Positions 22,087 to 33,243 are shown, counted from the first letter of the stretch. The stretch: DNA of 64,000 nucleotides from Orychophragmus violaceus (GCA_030180135.1 CM058231.1:23811034-23875033), one strand, 5' to 3'. Numbers and translations are program-made. The notes: a model not told the origin generated them from the letters alone.

Positions 22087-22867
22087 TTAACACCATAACC
22101 GGAATCACCATGATCCGATTAGGCAACTACCCGAGGATCCAATCGGGTCGGAAGTACCGGAACGTATCCAAAAACCTAGACTTGCGGGATCTAACGCACC
22201 CTAGAGTCCTAGTGCAGAAATGTAAACACGCAGACTCGCTTGGACTCCAACAATCAATCTCAATCAATAATCAACAACCAAATCAACACCGCATCCCGCA
22301 AGTCTACTCACACACACTAACACCACCGCTCTGACTCGGCACCGTACCGAGTCAGCAATCACGACTTAACCGGTCCCGTGACCGAGTTAAGTATCCACAT
22401 GGATCGCTCGGCCCAACACCAAGACGATCTAAAAGGCCTGCACAGAAAGCTCAATAACAACCACACAACAACACAATCACACAATCAACACACAATCACC
22501 ACACAAACAGGCCTATTAGGGTTTCTAATGTCTTTTAACCGATTCACGTCCTCTACCTTGGATTAGCGGATTGCTAATCCTTAGATGGCTCACCAATCAC
22601 AACACTTCTCTTTTCTTAACCTTTCCTAAGTATCTTTTATCAAATCCTCGATCCGTCGGTTTAGAGCTAGTAGCTTACTAAACTCCCCGACGTCTCATAT
22701 TTCATTAACTTAATTCATTTCTTCTCGGTAATCCCGATATCATTCCATACACTATATGTTCGTTAGGTTTAATTCCATATTTTAACTCGTCTTAATTACC
22801 ATACTTAGATTCATTCAATATCGTTCTTTACATACATATAGATGCATATACGGCTCTAGCATGCAAC
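22087..22867 (-). repeat. Element A right LTR, segment 2
   Basis: Continues segment 1 without a gap (aligns with about 1620-2400 of the left LTR), then is cut by C2. The last bases GCAAC (22863-22867) are the C2 target duplication. Confidence 0.9.
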
Positions 22868-23494
22868 TGTTGGAATTGTGTCCAGCAATCTCTGTACTGT
22901 CTCTATAACGTAAGAGTATGTCAGTGATCAGACATAAGTCATACAATGCTGGGGGTCATGATGGCTTGCTAGAGTCCGCTCATGATCTATAAGTCTTGGA
23001 CTTATTGCCTTTATTGTATGATCCCATATGGGTCACACGCTTAAGCTAGCTGGAAATAATGTTGGAACGGCTTAGCAGAAGTACGACAAAAGTGCTAGGC
23101 ATTTGTCGTACTAAGAGAGAAAGACTAATGGGTCTGATTAAATGGAATTTAATCAGATTGGGCCCAAAAGCCCAAAAGGGAAAGAGAAGGCTTTTAAATG
23201 ACTAAAAGCCAATTCTCTTCTCCCTTAACCCAACCCTAGCCGCGCCTCTCTCCTCTCTCTGCGCCAGCCTCCTTGTGGTCTAGCAGCCAGTTTCCGGTGA
23301 TTGCGTGTGTGAGCCTTTGGAGGATCCATCTCTCGGTGTATCTCCCTGATCATTGACCTGTTCATCAATTCCGCTGCAAACAAACAGGTAAAAGGTGAGA
23401 TCATATGTTTCTAAATAAGAACACCTAGATCTAATGCATGTTTAGTAGGTTCAACTAATCTGAGAATTGAACCAAGAGTCTAAACTTTCCAACA
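22868..23494 (+). repeat. C2 5' LTR
   Basis: 627 bp, differing from the 3' LTR at one position seen (G22998 versus T30171). Confidence 0.94.
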
Positions 23495-23495
23495 G

Positions 23496-23507
23496 TGGTA
23501 TCAGAGC
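23496..23507 (+). other. C2 primer binding site
   Basis: TGGTATCAGAGC, one base after the 5' LTR; initiator methionine tRNA type. Confidence 0.94.
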
Positions 23508-25206
23508 CATTGGTTCTTAGGTTTCTTGTTTTAGATTCATTGTTTAGGTTGTTAAATCTGATTAGAATTGTTTTTGAATCAATTACTGATAAGATAAAAC
23601 GATTAAGAATCAGAATTGAACTCTAAACACACAAGAAAAATCGCAAAACATGAGCTATATGACTCGGTTTTGGATGATCGGCCGATCGAGTATGGACGGT
23701 CGGGATGGACGGATTGATCGCGGGCGGACGGTCGGACGGTCGGATTGGATCCGATCGGACGGTCGGACGGTCGGACGGTCGCGTTGCGTCCGATCGCGTC
23801 ATCTCGATCGCGTCAAACCGGCAGTGCAACGCGTCCCGATCGCTCGGCGATCGTGGAGCGTCCGTCCGTGTGCGTCGCGTCCTGATTGCTCGGCGATCGT
23901 GGATGCGTCGTCCCGGCTGCACCGTCCGTCCCGTCCCGGCTGCGTATCACCTCGATCACGGATCGTTTTGGTTCGCGGCTGAGCGGCTGGCCGATGCTTT
24001 CTTGGAAAGCAAGCTAGGTCACGACCAACTCGGTTTGGTTCATGACTAATTCGGTTCGGTTCAAGGCTCGGTTTAAGATTTTAATTAAAAATCTACGTTC
24101 TGGTTTAATAAACAGATTTAATAATTTTATTAAATCTGGTTAAACCGGAATAAGAAATCCAATGTCGAAAGAATTATTGGATTTAGTGCCTAAACCAGGA
24201 TTTCTAATTTGATTTGGTTGGACCAAATAAATTGAGAAATTCCGGTTTAGTAAATAACCGGTTGACAATTGTGGTCATCGTAGTAATTAAAATTTGGTTA
24301 GACCAATTTTAATGAACCAGACCGGTTATGTCAATTAATTGGACAATTGGGTCATGTCTTGGACATGGACCAATTCTTGGGCCTCGGGCCAAGAAGTTAA
24401 AACAATTGGGCCATTAATTGAGTCATTCTTCAGATTTAAATTTAAAACTTATTTTATAAAATAAAATTATGAAATTCGATTTTAAATTTATAAAGTTCCG
24501 AGATTTCGAAATTAGAAAGTTTCCAAAATTAGAAGTTTCTGAATTTGCGGGTTTTGGATTTTAAAGAAGTTTCTAAAGTTAGAAAGTTTCCGGTTTTAGA
24601 AAGTTTCCAATTTTAGAAAGTTTCCAAAAATAGTAGGTTTCCATAAATAGAAAGTTTCCCGAAATAGTAATCTTCTATTTTGGGAATGATTTTAATAAAC
24701 CTACGGACCTCAAACAATATCAAGCGTTGGATGTCTTGTCCAGGCTATGTCAGCTGTCAAAGCCCATTCAATTGCATTCATGGCCTTACAGTGTGAGGAT
24801 GTCTGCTTTTGCGTGGGTAAGACGGTTTGTGATTCATAAATGTCATTGGGAGTCCCAGACATTAATGATTACATGACTGTATAGTCCGGTTTTCTTGACT
24901 AGGCCATCGGGAGTCCCGGGCCTTGAGACATCAGGGTGGATTGGGCCTCGGGCCCAGATTCACAACCAAGAGTTATATCACGGATATAATTAGCCGAAAT
25001 AGGGCTTACCGATATAAGCTAAGATTGGGTGACGGCCAGTGGCCCACTTTGATCTTAGTTATATGTGGATCTTGGAATCATTATATTCTATTGAGGGTAA
25101 CTTAGGTTATTGAATATAATGCATGATTAATCATATTATACTTTAATACGAGATTAATCATTTTTGAACATATAACTAATAACCTTTTTATTTATATATT
25201 TCAGAT
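23508..25206 (+). other. C2 5' leader with CGGACGGT repeats
   Basis: A ~1.7 kb leader. Positions 23690-23990 are GC-rich, including five CGGACGGT units between about 23722 and 23780 and several CGATCG words. The two overlapping open frames there (23650-24049) encode low-complexity RS/RD-rich sequence and are not convincing genes. Positions 24535-24680 carry the AGAAAGTTTCC tandem repeat. Positions 24700-25206 are closely similar to C1 11130-11618. Confidence 0.65.
23690..23990 (+). repeat. GC-rich CGGACGGT minisatellite-like tract
   Basis: Short tandem CGGACGGT units followed by degenerate GCGTCC/CGATCG words. The homologous C1 tract (10110-10410) has kept the base composition but not the same repeat register. 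Confidence 0.65.
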
Positions 25207-28200
25207 ATGACTACTACAAGCACACAAAACACGTTCTCGATCCGGTCTGTTCTCGAGAAGGAGAAGCTGACTGGAACGAACTTCCTGACATGGTCAAGGA
25301 ACTTGAGGCTGGTCCTCAAGCAGGAGAAGAAGGATTATGTCCTTCGAGATCCCCTCCCCGAGAGGCCTCTTGCCAATGCTGCCAGGACTCTGCACAATGC
25401 TTGGGAAAAGCATTCGTCAGATGAAAATGATGTTTATTGCCTGATGTTGGTGACAATGACTCCAGAGCTGCAGAAGCAGTTCGAAAGTGTATTGTCTCCA
25501 ATCGAGATCATGGCAAGCCTGAAATCGCTTTTTCAGGAGCAGGCTAGGACCGAGAGGTTCCAGACAGTTAAGAACCTCTTGGACTGTAAGTTGGCTGCGA
25601 ATGCGGCAGTGAGTCCTCATGTGTTGAAGATGATGGGTTATCTCGATCATCTTCACAAACTCGACTGCCCAATCAGCCAGGAACTTGCCTGCGACATCAT
25701 TCTGCAGTCTTTACCTGCAAGCTATGATCAGTTCATTCTGAACTTTAACATGCATGGCTTGAGTAAGACACTGCCTGAGCTTCACGGAATGCTCAAGACT
25801 GCAGAGCCCAACTTGAAGAAAACCGCCAAGGACCCCAATGTACTTATGGTACAAAAGGGCAAGGGGTTTAAGAAGTCTTCTGCTAAGGATAAGGGAAAGG
25901 CCAAGGGTGTCCAAGTCGTGGACTCAGACACGCCAAAGCCCAAGCCCAAGTCCAAGGCTGGGCCTACTGACATGTGCAGGTTCTGCAAAGAACTGGGGCA
26001 TTGGAGAAGAGATTGCAAGAAATTCCAGGAAGGTCTAAAGGAATTAAAGAAGAAGACTTTCGAGACTTCTTCATCAGGTATTTTTGTTATAGAAGTTAAT
26101 ACAACTACTTCTGATAATACCTCATGGGTCATGGATACTGGTTGTGGGGCTCATATTTGTACTAATATGCAGGCACTCAGCAACAGTAGAAGGCTGAAGC
26201 AAGGACAAGTGGAACTACGAGTTGGGAATGGAGCGAAAGTTCCAGCACTAGCTGTAGGAACTTACTTGTTGTCTTTACCTTCGGGATTGATTTTAGAACT
26301 TAATAATTGTTATTTTGTACCTGCTATAAGCAGAAATATTATTTCAATTTCTTTGTTGGATTTGGAAGGTTATGATTTTTCAGTTAAGAATAAATTATGT
26401 TCCTTCAATCGCAACAATTTGTTCTATGGTTCGGCCCCTCTTACGAATGGGCTTTACATACTCGATCAATCCGCGCCAATTTATAACATCAATACAAAAC
26501 GGTTTAAACCTAATGAGGAAAACCGAACGTTTCTATGGCATTGTCGTTTAGGGCACATCAGCGAGAAACGCATCAAGAGGCTCCATTCGAATGGACTTCT
26601 TGGCTCATTTGACTTTGAGTCATGTGAGAAATGCGAATCCTGCATGATGGGCAAAATGACACGGGCCCCCTTTAATAAACCTAACGAGAGGGCCAGTGAC
26701 TTATTGGGCCTGATACACACTGATGTGTGTGGCCCAATGTCCACAAATGCAAGAGGAAACTATCAGTACTTCATTACCTTCACTGATGATTTCAGTAGGT
26801 ATGGATATGTTTACTTGATGAAACATAAGTCTGAATCTTTTGAGAAGTTCAGAGAATTCCAAAATGAAGTACAGAACCAACTTGGCAAAAGCATTAAGGC
26901 TCTTCGGTCCGACCGAGGAGGAGAATACTTAAGCCAAGAATTCAGTGATCATCTGAGAGAGTGTGGGATTGTATCCCAACTCACTCCTCCTGGAACACCT
27001 CAATGGAATGGTGTATCTGAGAGGAGAAATCGGACCTTATTGGATATGGTTCGATCTATGATGAGTCACACAGACCTTCCAATATCCCTTTGGGGATATG
27101 CTCTGCTAACAGCAGTGTTCACTCTAAATAGAGCGCCATCAAAAGCAGTAGCAAAGACACCATATGAATTATGGACTGGAGAAGTTCCAGTGCTGTCTTA
27201 TCTAAGAATTTGGGGTTGTGAAGCCTATGTTAAGAGATTAATCTCAGATAAGCTTACACCAAAATCTGATAAATGCTACTTCATTGGTTATCCACGGGAA
27301 ACCAAGGCTTATTACTTCTATCTACGTTCCGAGAACAAGATTTTTGTTGCCCGGGATTGTAACTTTCTTGAGAGAGAGTTTCTCTCTAAGAAAGACAGTG
27401 GGAGTAAGGTACTGCTTGAAGAAATTCAAGATGAACAGGATACTGCTCAACCTAATGAGGAAGAGCAGCAGGAGGATCTACAAGAAATTGTAGAGCCTGA
27501 ACCTGTAGTACCTGAAGTTCGAAGATCCGGGAGGATCCGTCACGAACCCGAGAGATATCAGGGATTCCTCGTGACTGACTGTCATGATCTTTTGATCATT
27601 GATGGTGATGAACCATCGAACTTCAATCAAGCCATGATGGGCCCAGATTCCTCTAAGTGGCGCAAGGCCACTGATTCCGAAATGGACTCCATGTCGGTCA
27701 ACCAAGTCTTTTCGTTGGTTGACTTACCCGTTGGTGTAAAAGCCATCGAGTGCAAATGGATCTTCAAGAAGAAGATTGACGTGGATGGAAATGTCCAGAT
27801 TTATAAAGCCAGGTTGGTGGCAAAAGGTTTCAGACAAGTTCACGGTGTGGACTACGATGAAACCTATTCACCGGTGGCTATGATGAAATCTATTCGGATT
27901 CTACTAGCAACTGCAGCTTTTCATGATTATGAAATTTGGCAGATGGACGTGAAAACCGCCTTCCTGAATGGTATTCTGGAAGAGGATGTGTATATGACGC
28001 AACCTGACGGTTACATAGATCCAAAGAATGCTGGGAAAGTATGCAAACTTCATAAATCCATTTATGGATTGAAGCAAGCATCGAGGAGCTGGAATCTTCG
28101 TTTTGATGAAGCGATCAAGCAATTTGACTTTATCAGAAACGAAGAAGAACAATGCGTGTATAAGAAAACTAGTGGGAGCAAAATCGTTTTTCTTATTCTG

Positions 28201-29184
28201 TATGTTGATGACATACTGCTTCTCGGAAACGACATTCCAATGCTGAAGTCTGTAAAAGACTGGCTTGGAAGTTGTTTTTCCATGAAAGACATGGGTGAAG
28301 CCGCATACGTTCTTGGAATTAGGATCTATCGGGATAGACCTAAGAGGCTGATAGGCTTGTGTCAAGACTCATACATTGACAAAGTCCTACAAAGATTCAG
28401 CATGAAAGATTCCAAGAAGGGCTTCACGCCAATGGTACATGGCACAACGCTAAGCAAGAAGCAGAGCCCTACGTCGGCTGCTGAGCTTGAGCGCATGAAG
28501 AATATTCCTTATGCATCTGCAATAGGATCTGTCATGTATGCCATGATCTGTACTCGTCCTGATGTTGCTTACGCATTGAGCATGACGAGTAGATACCAGT
28601 CAAATCCAGGTGAAAACCATTGGATTGCCGTAAAGAACATCTTGAAGTATCTAAGACATACTAAGGATAAGTTCTTAGTGTACGGTGGAAGTGATGTGCT
28701 TAAAGTCAGTGGATTCACGGACGCAAGTTTCCAGACAGACACAGATGATTTCCGGTCACAGTCCGGTTATGTCTTTTGTCTGAATGGCGGTGCAGTAAGT
28801 TGGAGAAGCTCCAAGCAGGACACCGTTGCTGATTCCACTACAGAAGCTGAATATATCGCCGCCTCAGAAGCAGCGAAGGAAGCTGTTTGGATTCGAAAGT
28901 TCATTATGGAACTAGGTGTGATACCAGATGCGGCTGAGCCTCTGGCACTATTTTGTGACAACAATGGTGCTATAGCTCAGGCAAAGGAACCAAGATCACA
29001 CCAGAAATCCAAGCATGTTCAAAGAAGATATCACTTGATACGTGACATCATTAATAGAAAGGAAGTCAAGATCAGCCGAGTTCCGACAGATGATAATGTC
29101 GCTGATCCGTTGACAAAGCCACTCCCAAGGCCTAAGCTCGAGTTCCTGACTGAAGCTGTAGGCATTAGAAACATTGAAATGTAA
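25207..29184 (+). CDS. C2 Copia Gag-Pol polyprotein
   Basis: One uninterrupted 1,325-aa frame from ATG 25207. The order is gag (UBN2-like, ~10-230); CX2CX4HX4C knuckle C257/C260/H265/C270; aspartic protease D310-T-G; GAG-pre-integrase HHCC region (~440-490); integrase core D506, D569, E605 (D-D-35-E); a copia RT with YVDD at 999-1002; and RNase H with D1172, E1213 or E1215, and D1251. This is the Ty1/copia order (integrase before RT). The product would be cut by its own protease. Particles form in the cytoplasm, RNA is copied to cDNA, and integrase inserts it in nuclear DNA. All catalytic residues I can identify are present, and there is no frameshift or stop. Length is usual for plant Copia elements. 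Confidence 0.95.
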   Translation: MTTTSTQNTFSIRSVLEKEKLTGTNFLTWSRNLRLVLKQEKKDYVLRDPLPERPLANAARTLHNAWEKHSSDENDVYCLMLVTMTPELQKQFESVLSPIEIMASLKSLFQEQARTERFQTVKNLLDCKLAANAAVSPHVLKMMGYLDHLHKLDCPISQELACDIILQSLPASYDQFILNFNMHGLSKTLPELHGMLKTAEPNLKKTAKDPNVLMVQKGKGFKKSSAKDKGKAKGVQVVDSDTPKPKPKSKAGPTDMCRFCKELGHWRRDCKKFQEGLKELKKKTFETSSSGIFVIEVNTTTSDNTSWVMDTGCGAHICTNMQALSNSRRLKQGQVELRVGNGAKVPALAVGTYLLSLPSGLILELNNCYFVPAISRNIISISLLDLEGYDFSVKNKLCSFNRNNLFYGSAPLTNGLYILDQSAPIYNINTKRFKPNEENRTFLWHCRLGHISEKRIKRLHSNGLLGSFDFESCEKCESCMMGKMTRAPFNKPNERASDLLGLIHTDVCGPMSTNARGNYQYFITFTDDFSRYGYVYLMKHKSESFEKFREFQNEVQNQLGKSIKALRSDRGGEYLSQEFSDHLRECGIVSQLTPPGTPQWNGVSERRNRTLLDMVRSMMSHTDLPISLWGYALLTAVFTLNRAPSKAVAKTPYELWTGEVPVLSYLRIWGCEAYVKRLISDKLTPKSDKCYFIGYPRETKAYYFYLRSENKIFVARDCNFLEREFLSKKDSGSKVLLEEIQDEQDTAQPNEEEQQEDLQEIVEPEPVVPEVRRSGRIRHEPERYQGFLVTDCHDLLIIDGDEPSNFNQAMMGPDSSKWRKATDSEMDSMSVNQVFSLVDLPVGVKAIECKWIFKKKIDVDGNVQIYKARLVAKGFRQVHGVDYDETYSPVAMMKSIRILLATAAFHDYEIWQMDVKTAFLNGILEEDVYMTQPDGYIDPKNAGKVCKLHKSIYGLKQASRSWNLRFDEAIKQFDFIRNEEEQCVYKKTSGSKIVFLILYVDDILLLGNDIPMLKSVKDWLGSCFSMKDMGEAAYVLGIRIYRDRPKRLIGLCQDSYIDKVLQRFSMKDSKKGFTPMVHGTTLSKKQSPTSAAELERMKNIPYASAIGSVMYAMICTRPDVAYALSMTSRYQSNPGENHWIAVKNILKYLRHTKDKFLVYGGSDVLKVSGFTDASFQTDTDDFRSQSGYVFCLNGGAVSWRSSKQDTVADSTTEAEYIAASEAAKEAVWIRKFIMELGVIPDAAEPLALFCDNNGAIAQAKEPRSHQKSKHVQRRYHLIRDIINRKEVKISRVPTDDNVADPLTKPLPRPKLEFLTEAVGIRNIEM

Positions 29185-30040
29185 TCTAAATCTGAGTGGG
29201 AGCTTTGTGAGCTTTATTTTAGTTATTTGATATGTTCTTGTAAAACATTATTATTTATGTTTTAATGAAATTATTATTTCAAGATTATTTTAACTGTGAT
29301 GAAATAATCGTTCCAAAATGATATGAACCATTTTATAGGTCATCGAAGTAAATGATTTGATCTTGAGTCATCGAAGTCATTTAGCTTGATCATGAGACCC
29401 TATATTTGATAGATGTTTTATATCATCCCGTCCCCAGTCGAAGGTTGTTGAAATGGAACATCAACAACCGTGTGAGACTGGATTGGTACGTGACTTATGA
29501 CAAAGTCTTAATGTGTCATAGATGCACGGCATCAAAGTCAGTACATAGGTGTATGTTGGGAACATACGACCGGACAAGACCCGCTTATAAGAACTCTTCA
29601 GGATATTTATATCTGTGTCATAAGAGATTCTTACTACGACTATAGAGTATAGTCCTTAGACCTGAGTTCGCATGCATGTGACTGCATATGGACTGATGCA
29701 CTTTGATCATTGTCTAACGCTATCGTTCTGCGATAGCTATAAGGACCTTGTTTGGGTACATCATGAAATGAGTAGTTTACAGTGATGGAACAAGATGGGA
29801 TTTGTCCCTCCAATATAAATGGAGTGAATATCTCTAGGCCAATCGGAGATTTGAATACTGGAAAACGCATGGCCATGCTCAAACGGACTTTCCCGAGTCG
29901 TTTGTATTGTCAGTATCAAATCAGAGTCCGATGAACAAGATTAGGCTTTATAAGGATGACACTAATCTTGCCTTATGACTAATCGAGATATTGAGACGAA
30001 AGGGATTATGAATACAGAGATTCCAGTTCAAGTGGGAGAT
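29185..30040 (+). other. C2 3' noncoding region and purine tract
   Basis: No gene. It contains a short direct repeat, TCATCGAAGTAAATGA and TCATCGAAGTCATTTA near 29340-29385, and ends with the purine tract AAGTGGGAGAT (30030-30040). Confidence 0.8.
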
Positions 30041-30667
30041 TGTTGGAATTGTGTCCAGCAATCTCTGTACTGTCTCTATAACGTAAGAGTATGTCAGTGA
30101 TCAGACATAAGTCATACAATGCTGGGGGTCATGATGGCTTGCTAGAGTCCGCTCATGATCTATAAGTCTTTGACTTATTGCCTTTATTGTATGATCCCAT
30201 ATGGGTCACACGCTTAAGCTAGCTGGAAATAATGTTGGAACGGCTTAGCAGAAGTACGACAAAAGTGCTAGGCATTTGTCGTACTAAGAGAGAAAGACTA
30301 ATGGGTCTGATTAAATGGAATTTAATCAGATTGGGCCCAAAAGCCCAAAAGGGAAAGAGAAGGCTTTTAAATGACTAAAAGCCAATTCTCTTCTCCCTTA
30401 ACCCAACCCTAGCCGCGCCTCTCTCCTCTCTCTGCGCCAGCCTCCTTGTGGTCTAGCAGCCAGTTTCCGGTGATTGCGTGTGTGAGCCTTTGGAGGATCC
30501 ATCTCTCGGTGTATCTCCCTGATCATTGACCTGTTCATCAATTCCGCTGCAAACAAACAGGTAAAAGGTGAGATCATATGTTTCTAAATAAGAACACCTA
30601 GATCTAATGCATGTTTAGTAGGTTCAACTAATCTGAGAATTGAACCAAGAGTCTAAACTTTCCAACA
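30041..30667 (+). repeat. C2 3' LTR
   Basis: 627 bp, followed by target duplication GCAAC (30668-30672). Confidence 0.94.
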
Positions 30668-30672
30668 GCAAC

Positions 30673-30762
30673 GACTATATTAATGCATCACACAATGGTT
30701 CTAACAACCTAACAGCACACAACCGGTTTAATCCATTTAGTTCTCATAATCCTAACATGCGT
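30673..30762 (-). repeat. Element A right LTR, segment 3 (cut end)
   Basis: 90 bp matching about 2401-2490 of the left LTR. The match stops abruptly at CATGCGT, and Athila B2 gag sequence follows. About 1.65 kb of this LTR is missing. Confidence 0.9.
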
Positions 30763-32978
30763 AAGTAGTTTCCAACTCTTACCGGAATATCAATAAGGAT
30801 CCCTTCAGGAACTCGCATGGACTGATCAGCTAGGATAAGACGTGTCCTAGTAGGAGCAAAATCCAACATACCCAGCTTCTCTGCCACAGAGTAAGGCATT
30901 ATGCTCCCAGCAGCTCCTAAATCACACAGAGAACGCCTAAAACTATCTTCAAAGATAGAACAATCAAGTACAAAGACTCCAGGATCAGGCAGTTTCTTTG
31001 GGACCTTAGTTAACAGAACATCACTAATATGCTGAGGAACTACTATCACCCATTCTTTCAGCTCTTCATCTAATGGCAACATCTTGTTCAAATATTTCTG
31101 AACACATGGATGATAAGGTGGATCATCAGATGATGGAATTTCTTCCAAGTCTTCACCACTCTTTTCTAGCCTTTTCAGCTCTTCAATCTCTTGTCTAATC
31201 ACTTCAGACACCTTGGGACAGTGCCAAATAGCTCGTGCATAAACATCCTCTGGAGTGATTTCAGATGTATCAGGGAATAGGCGGGCTAGTTCTGCATCAA
31301 TCTCATTTTCATCCCACGGATTCTCTGCTTGTTCACGACCTGCATCGATCGATGCCATATGTGTATCGATCGTTGCATCGCGATCATCACAACTTCCACC
31401 CGAGAGTTTTTCACAGAAATCCGAAAATTCTTCCTCAGTCACCAACTCAGCTGTACTTAGCTCAAATTTCTCCCCTAGATAAGATCCATCATTAATCAGT
31501 ACAGAACAGGACTTAATATGAGTGTCTGCAACTCCTTTTCCTTTCAGTGAGCTGGACATCTGATTCACCTGAGTGTCCAACTGCTTCATGTGAGTGCTCA
31601 ATGTCTCAAACTTCCCATTGAGGTCCTGATAGACAGCGTCCAGCTTCTTGTTGTTGTCTACAGAAAGCTTGGTTTGACTTTCCATCATTTGCTCCATCAT
31701 AGCCTCCATTTTGCTCTCATGGGCTGTAGGTGCAGGAGGAGTCTGATAGGATGTAGATCCATAGGTTCTCTGAGTACCTTGTCCATAGGTCTTCTGAAAA
31801 CCACCATTCTGTCCTCCATTTGAGAATATGTTCCCCTGTTGATTGTTAAATCTACTACCTTGGAAACCGGAACCTCCTATGAAATTTACATCTTCTTCCT
31901 GAGTGTCCTCCTCAGTCTGAATCACCTCTACATCTTGGGCAAAGTGGACAGCTTTTTTACTTGTCAGAAGATTGTAAACTGTGTCCAATCTGGATCTTAT
32001 GTTAGCTATGTCAGAATTCTCTACGGTTCCACCAGATTTCTTCCTCCTTTCATCCATCGTCTTGCAACTGTTGCTGCCAATCAGATTCTCTATCAACCGT
32101 TTAGCTTGTGTAGGAGTTCTGGTGCTGAAATTGGCATCACTGGAATTATCCAGCGCAGTCTGATAAGGAAGATCTATTCCTCTGAAGAAAATACCAATCA
32201 GCTGTACTTCTGTGAATCCATGGTGTGGACAATCACGCTGATATTGCTTAAATCTCATCCAGGCGGTTGTCAAAGGCTCCACAGCTCCTTGGGAAAAAGT
32301 GAGTATGTCCTGTCTGGACTGATCTGAGCGCGCAGCATCGTAGAAGTGGCGCAGGAACTCACTCTTTAAGGCTGCCCAAGTAGTATACTGACCAGGTGCC
32401 AGTTGTCTCAGCCATGCACTAGCGTCTCCAGCAAGACTGTGCGGAAATAGCTTAAGGAACAGATAATCCGGGCATACTCCTTCATACTTCATGCCAGTGA
32501 CTATGTCCTCAAACTTGTCAATGTGATCCATAGGCTGCTCTGATTGAAGACCATGAAAAGCAATCTGCCTCATCAGTTGGTAGTAGATGGTCTTTACCTC
32601 AAAATCATTCCTCTCGAAGGCAGGAAGCACTAGAGCTGCTCGGTTTGCATGAAACTCATCGGGTCTATTGTAATCAGCTAGTGTCCTCTCATGAACTACC
32701 ATCTCTCTACCTTGAGCTTGCCCTGGCGGTCGTAGCTCAGGTTCAGGGGGATCAGGGATGACATTCCCTTCAGCATCAACCCGATCCCCAGCAGCATTGT
32801 ACGGGTTGTTATCTTGGTCCCTCAGGGTACCTTCAGCATCTGGTATCAAGATCAAACGTTCTCGAACCATTCTCTCTCTCTTTTCTCTTCCGATGGTCCT
32901 CTCTAGACGTCCAAGTTCCTCTAGGTTGAGATTAACTAAGCTCGAGTTCGGATTACTTCGAGTGTTCTGCGTTGGCAT
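30744..32978 (-). pseudogene. B2 Athila gag, 3'-truncated
   Basis: The frame is open from the conserved ATG at 32978 (744 aa; a non-ATG codon at 33002 is in frame upstream). It matches B1 gag along its whole length: the gag core near residues 175-285 (FLRHFYDAARSDQSRQDI), a Q/G/N-rich linker, and the retropepsin-like CDLGAAGSIMP region near residue 705. After NYL the B1-like sequence stops, and the last six codons come from element A LTR sequence. The second protease block and everything after it are gone. The N-terminal 738 codons show no stop or frameshift, so decay here came from truncation rather than point mutation. Confidence 0.85.
31341..31384 (-). repeat. CGATCG cassette inside B2 gag
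   Basis: TGCATCGATCGATGCC and TGTATCGATCGTTGCA are separated by 5 nt. A CGCGA word follows on the plus strand. The minus strand encodes ATIDTH..SIDA in frame, at the same protein position as in B1. Confidence 0.75.
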
Positions 32979-32997
32979 AAACTGTCTGTAATCGTCC

Positions 32998-33092
32998 AGC
33001 AACGATCGATGCTATCAGTGCAACGATCGATTCAATCTCAAATCGCTCAGCAACGATCGACGCAAGGGTGCAACGATCGACGCAAGGCGAAA
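32998..33092 (-). repeat. CGATCG box array in B2 leader
   Basis: Four boxes (GCAACGATCGATGC, GCAACGATCGATTC, GCAACGATCGACGC twice) in two pairs, with GGCGA after the last on the plus strand. The array directly precedes gag in element sense. Confidence 0.75.
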
Positions 33093-33243
33093 TTCGTACC
33101 TGCGACAGAGAGAAACAGAGAAAAAGTTAGCAAAATAATAAAAAAAACGAAAAACAAAAACGAAAATCGAAAAATTTCTAGTAAAACCCTAAGTTCGGTC
33201 CTATCGAAAACTCAAAGAGTCCCCGGCAACGGCGCCAAAAACT

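Larger units (their letters stand above)
22868..30667 (+). mobile_element. C2: full-length Copia element with intact polyprotein
   Basis: LTRs of 627 bp (22868-23494 and 30041-30667), TGTTGGAATTG to CCAACA, with one mismatch found (22998 versus 30171). Target duplication GCAAC at 22863-22867 and 30668-30672. The primer site is at 23496-23507, the purine tract at 30030-30040, and a single 1,325-aa gag-pol ORF lies between. All expected parts are present, so this is a recent and plausibly autonomous insertion. The RT/RNase H wording is closest to the Tork/Angela-like group in my recollection; the lineage is not assigned. Confidence 0.95.
641..30762 (-). mobile_element. Element A: large minus-strand Ty3-like LTR element, nested host
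   Basis: The LTR starts TGTAACGCCCC and ends GTATTACA on the plus strand, so on the minus strand it runs TGTAATAC...GTTACA. The left LTR is 641-4136, the interior 4137-7149, and the right LTR starts at 7150. The primer binding site next to the right LTR (7132-7143, complement of TGGTATCAGAGC) and the purine tract next to the left LTR (minus-strand sense GTAAGCGGGGAAGAA) fix the orientation as minus. The right LTR is interrupted by B1 and C2 and is lost after 30762. The left flank GTTAT (636-640) would be the target duplication; its partner is deleted. The LTR (~3.5 kb) is longer than the interior (~3.0 kb). There is a gag remnant and no RT or integrase, so this is a non-autonomous, LARD-like element. 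The purine tract and LTR ends resemble Del/Tekay-type Ty3 elements; that lineage call is tentative. Confidence 0.8.

Noticed and set aside
27904..28365. Minus-strand frame of 153 codons
   Set aside because: Antisense shadow of the intact C2 reverse transcriptase.
31839..32327. Plus-strand frame of 162 codons
   Set aside because: Antisense to the B2 gag frame, which has clear gag homology with B1 and B3. The same holds for 43251-43793 against B3 gag.
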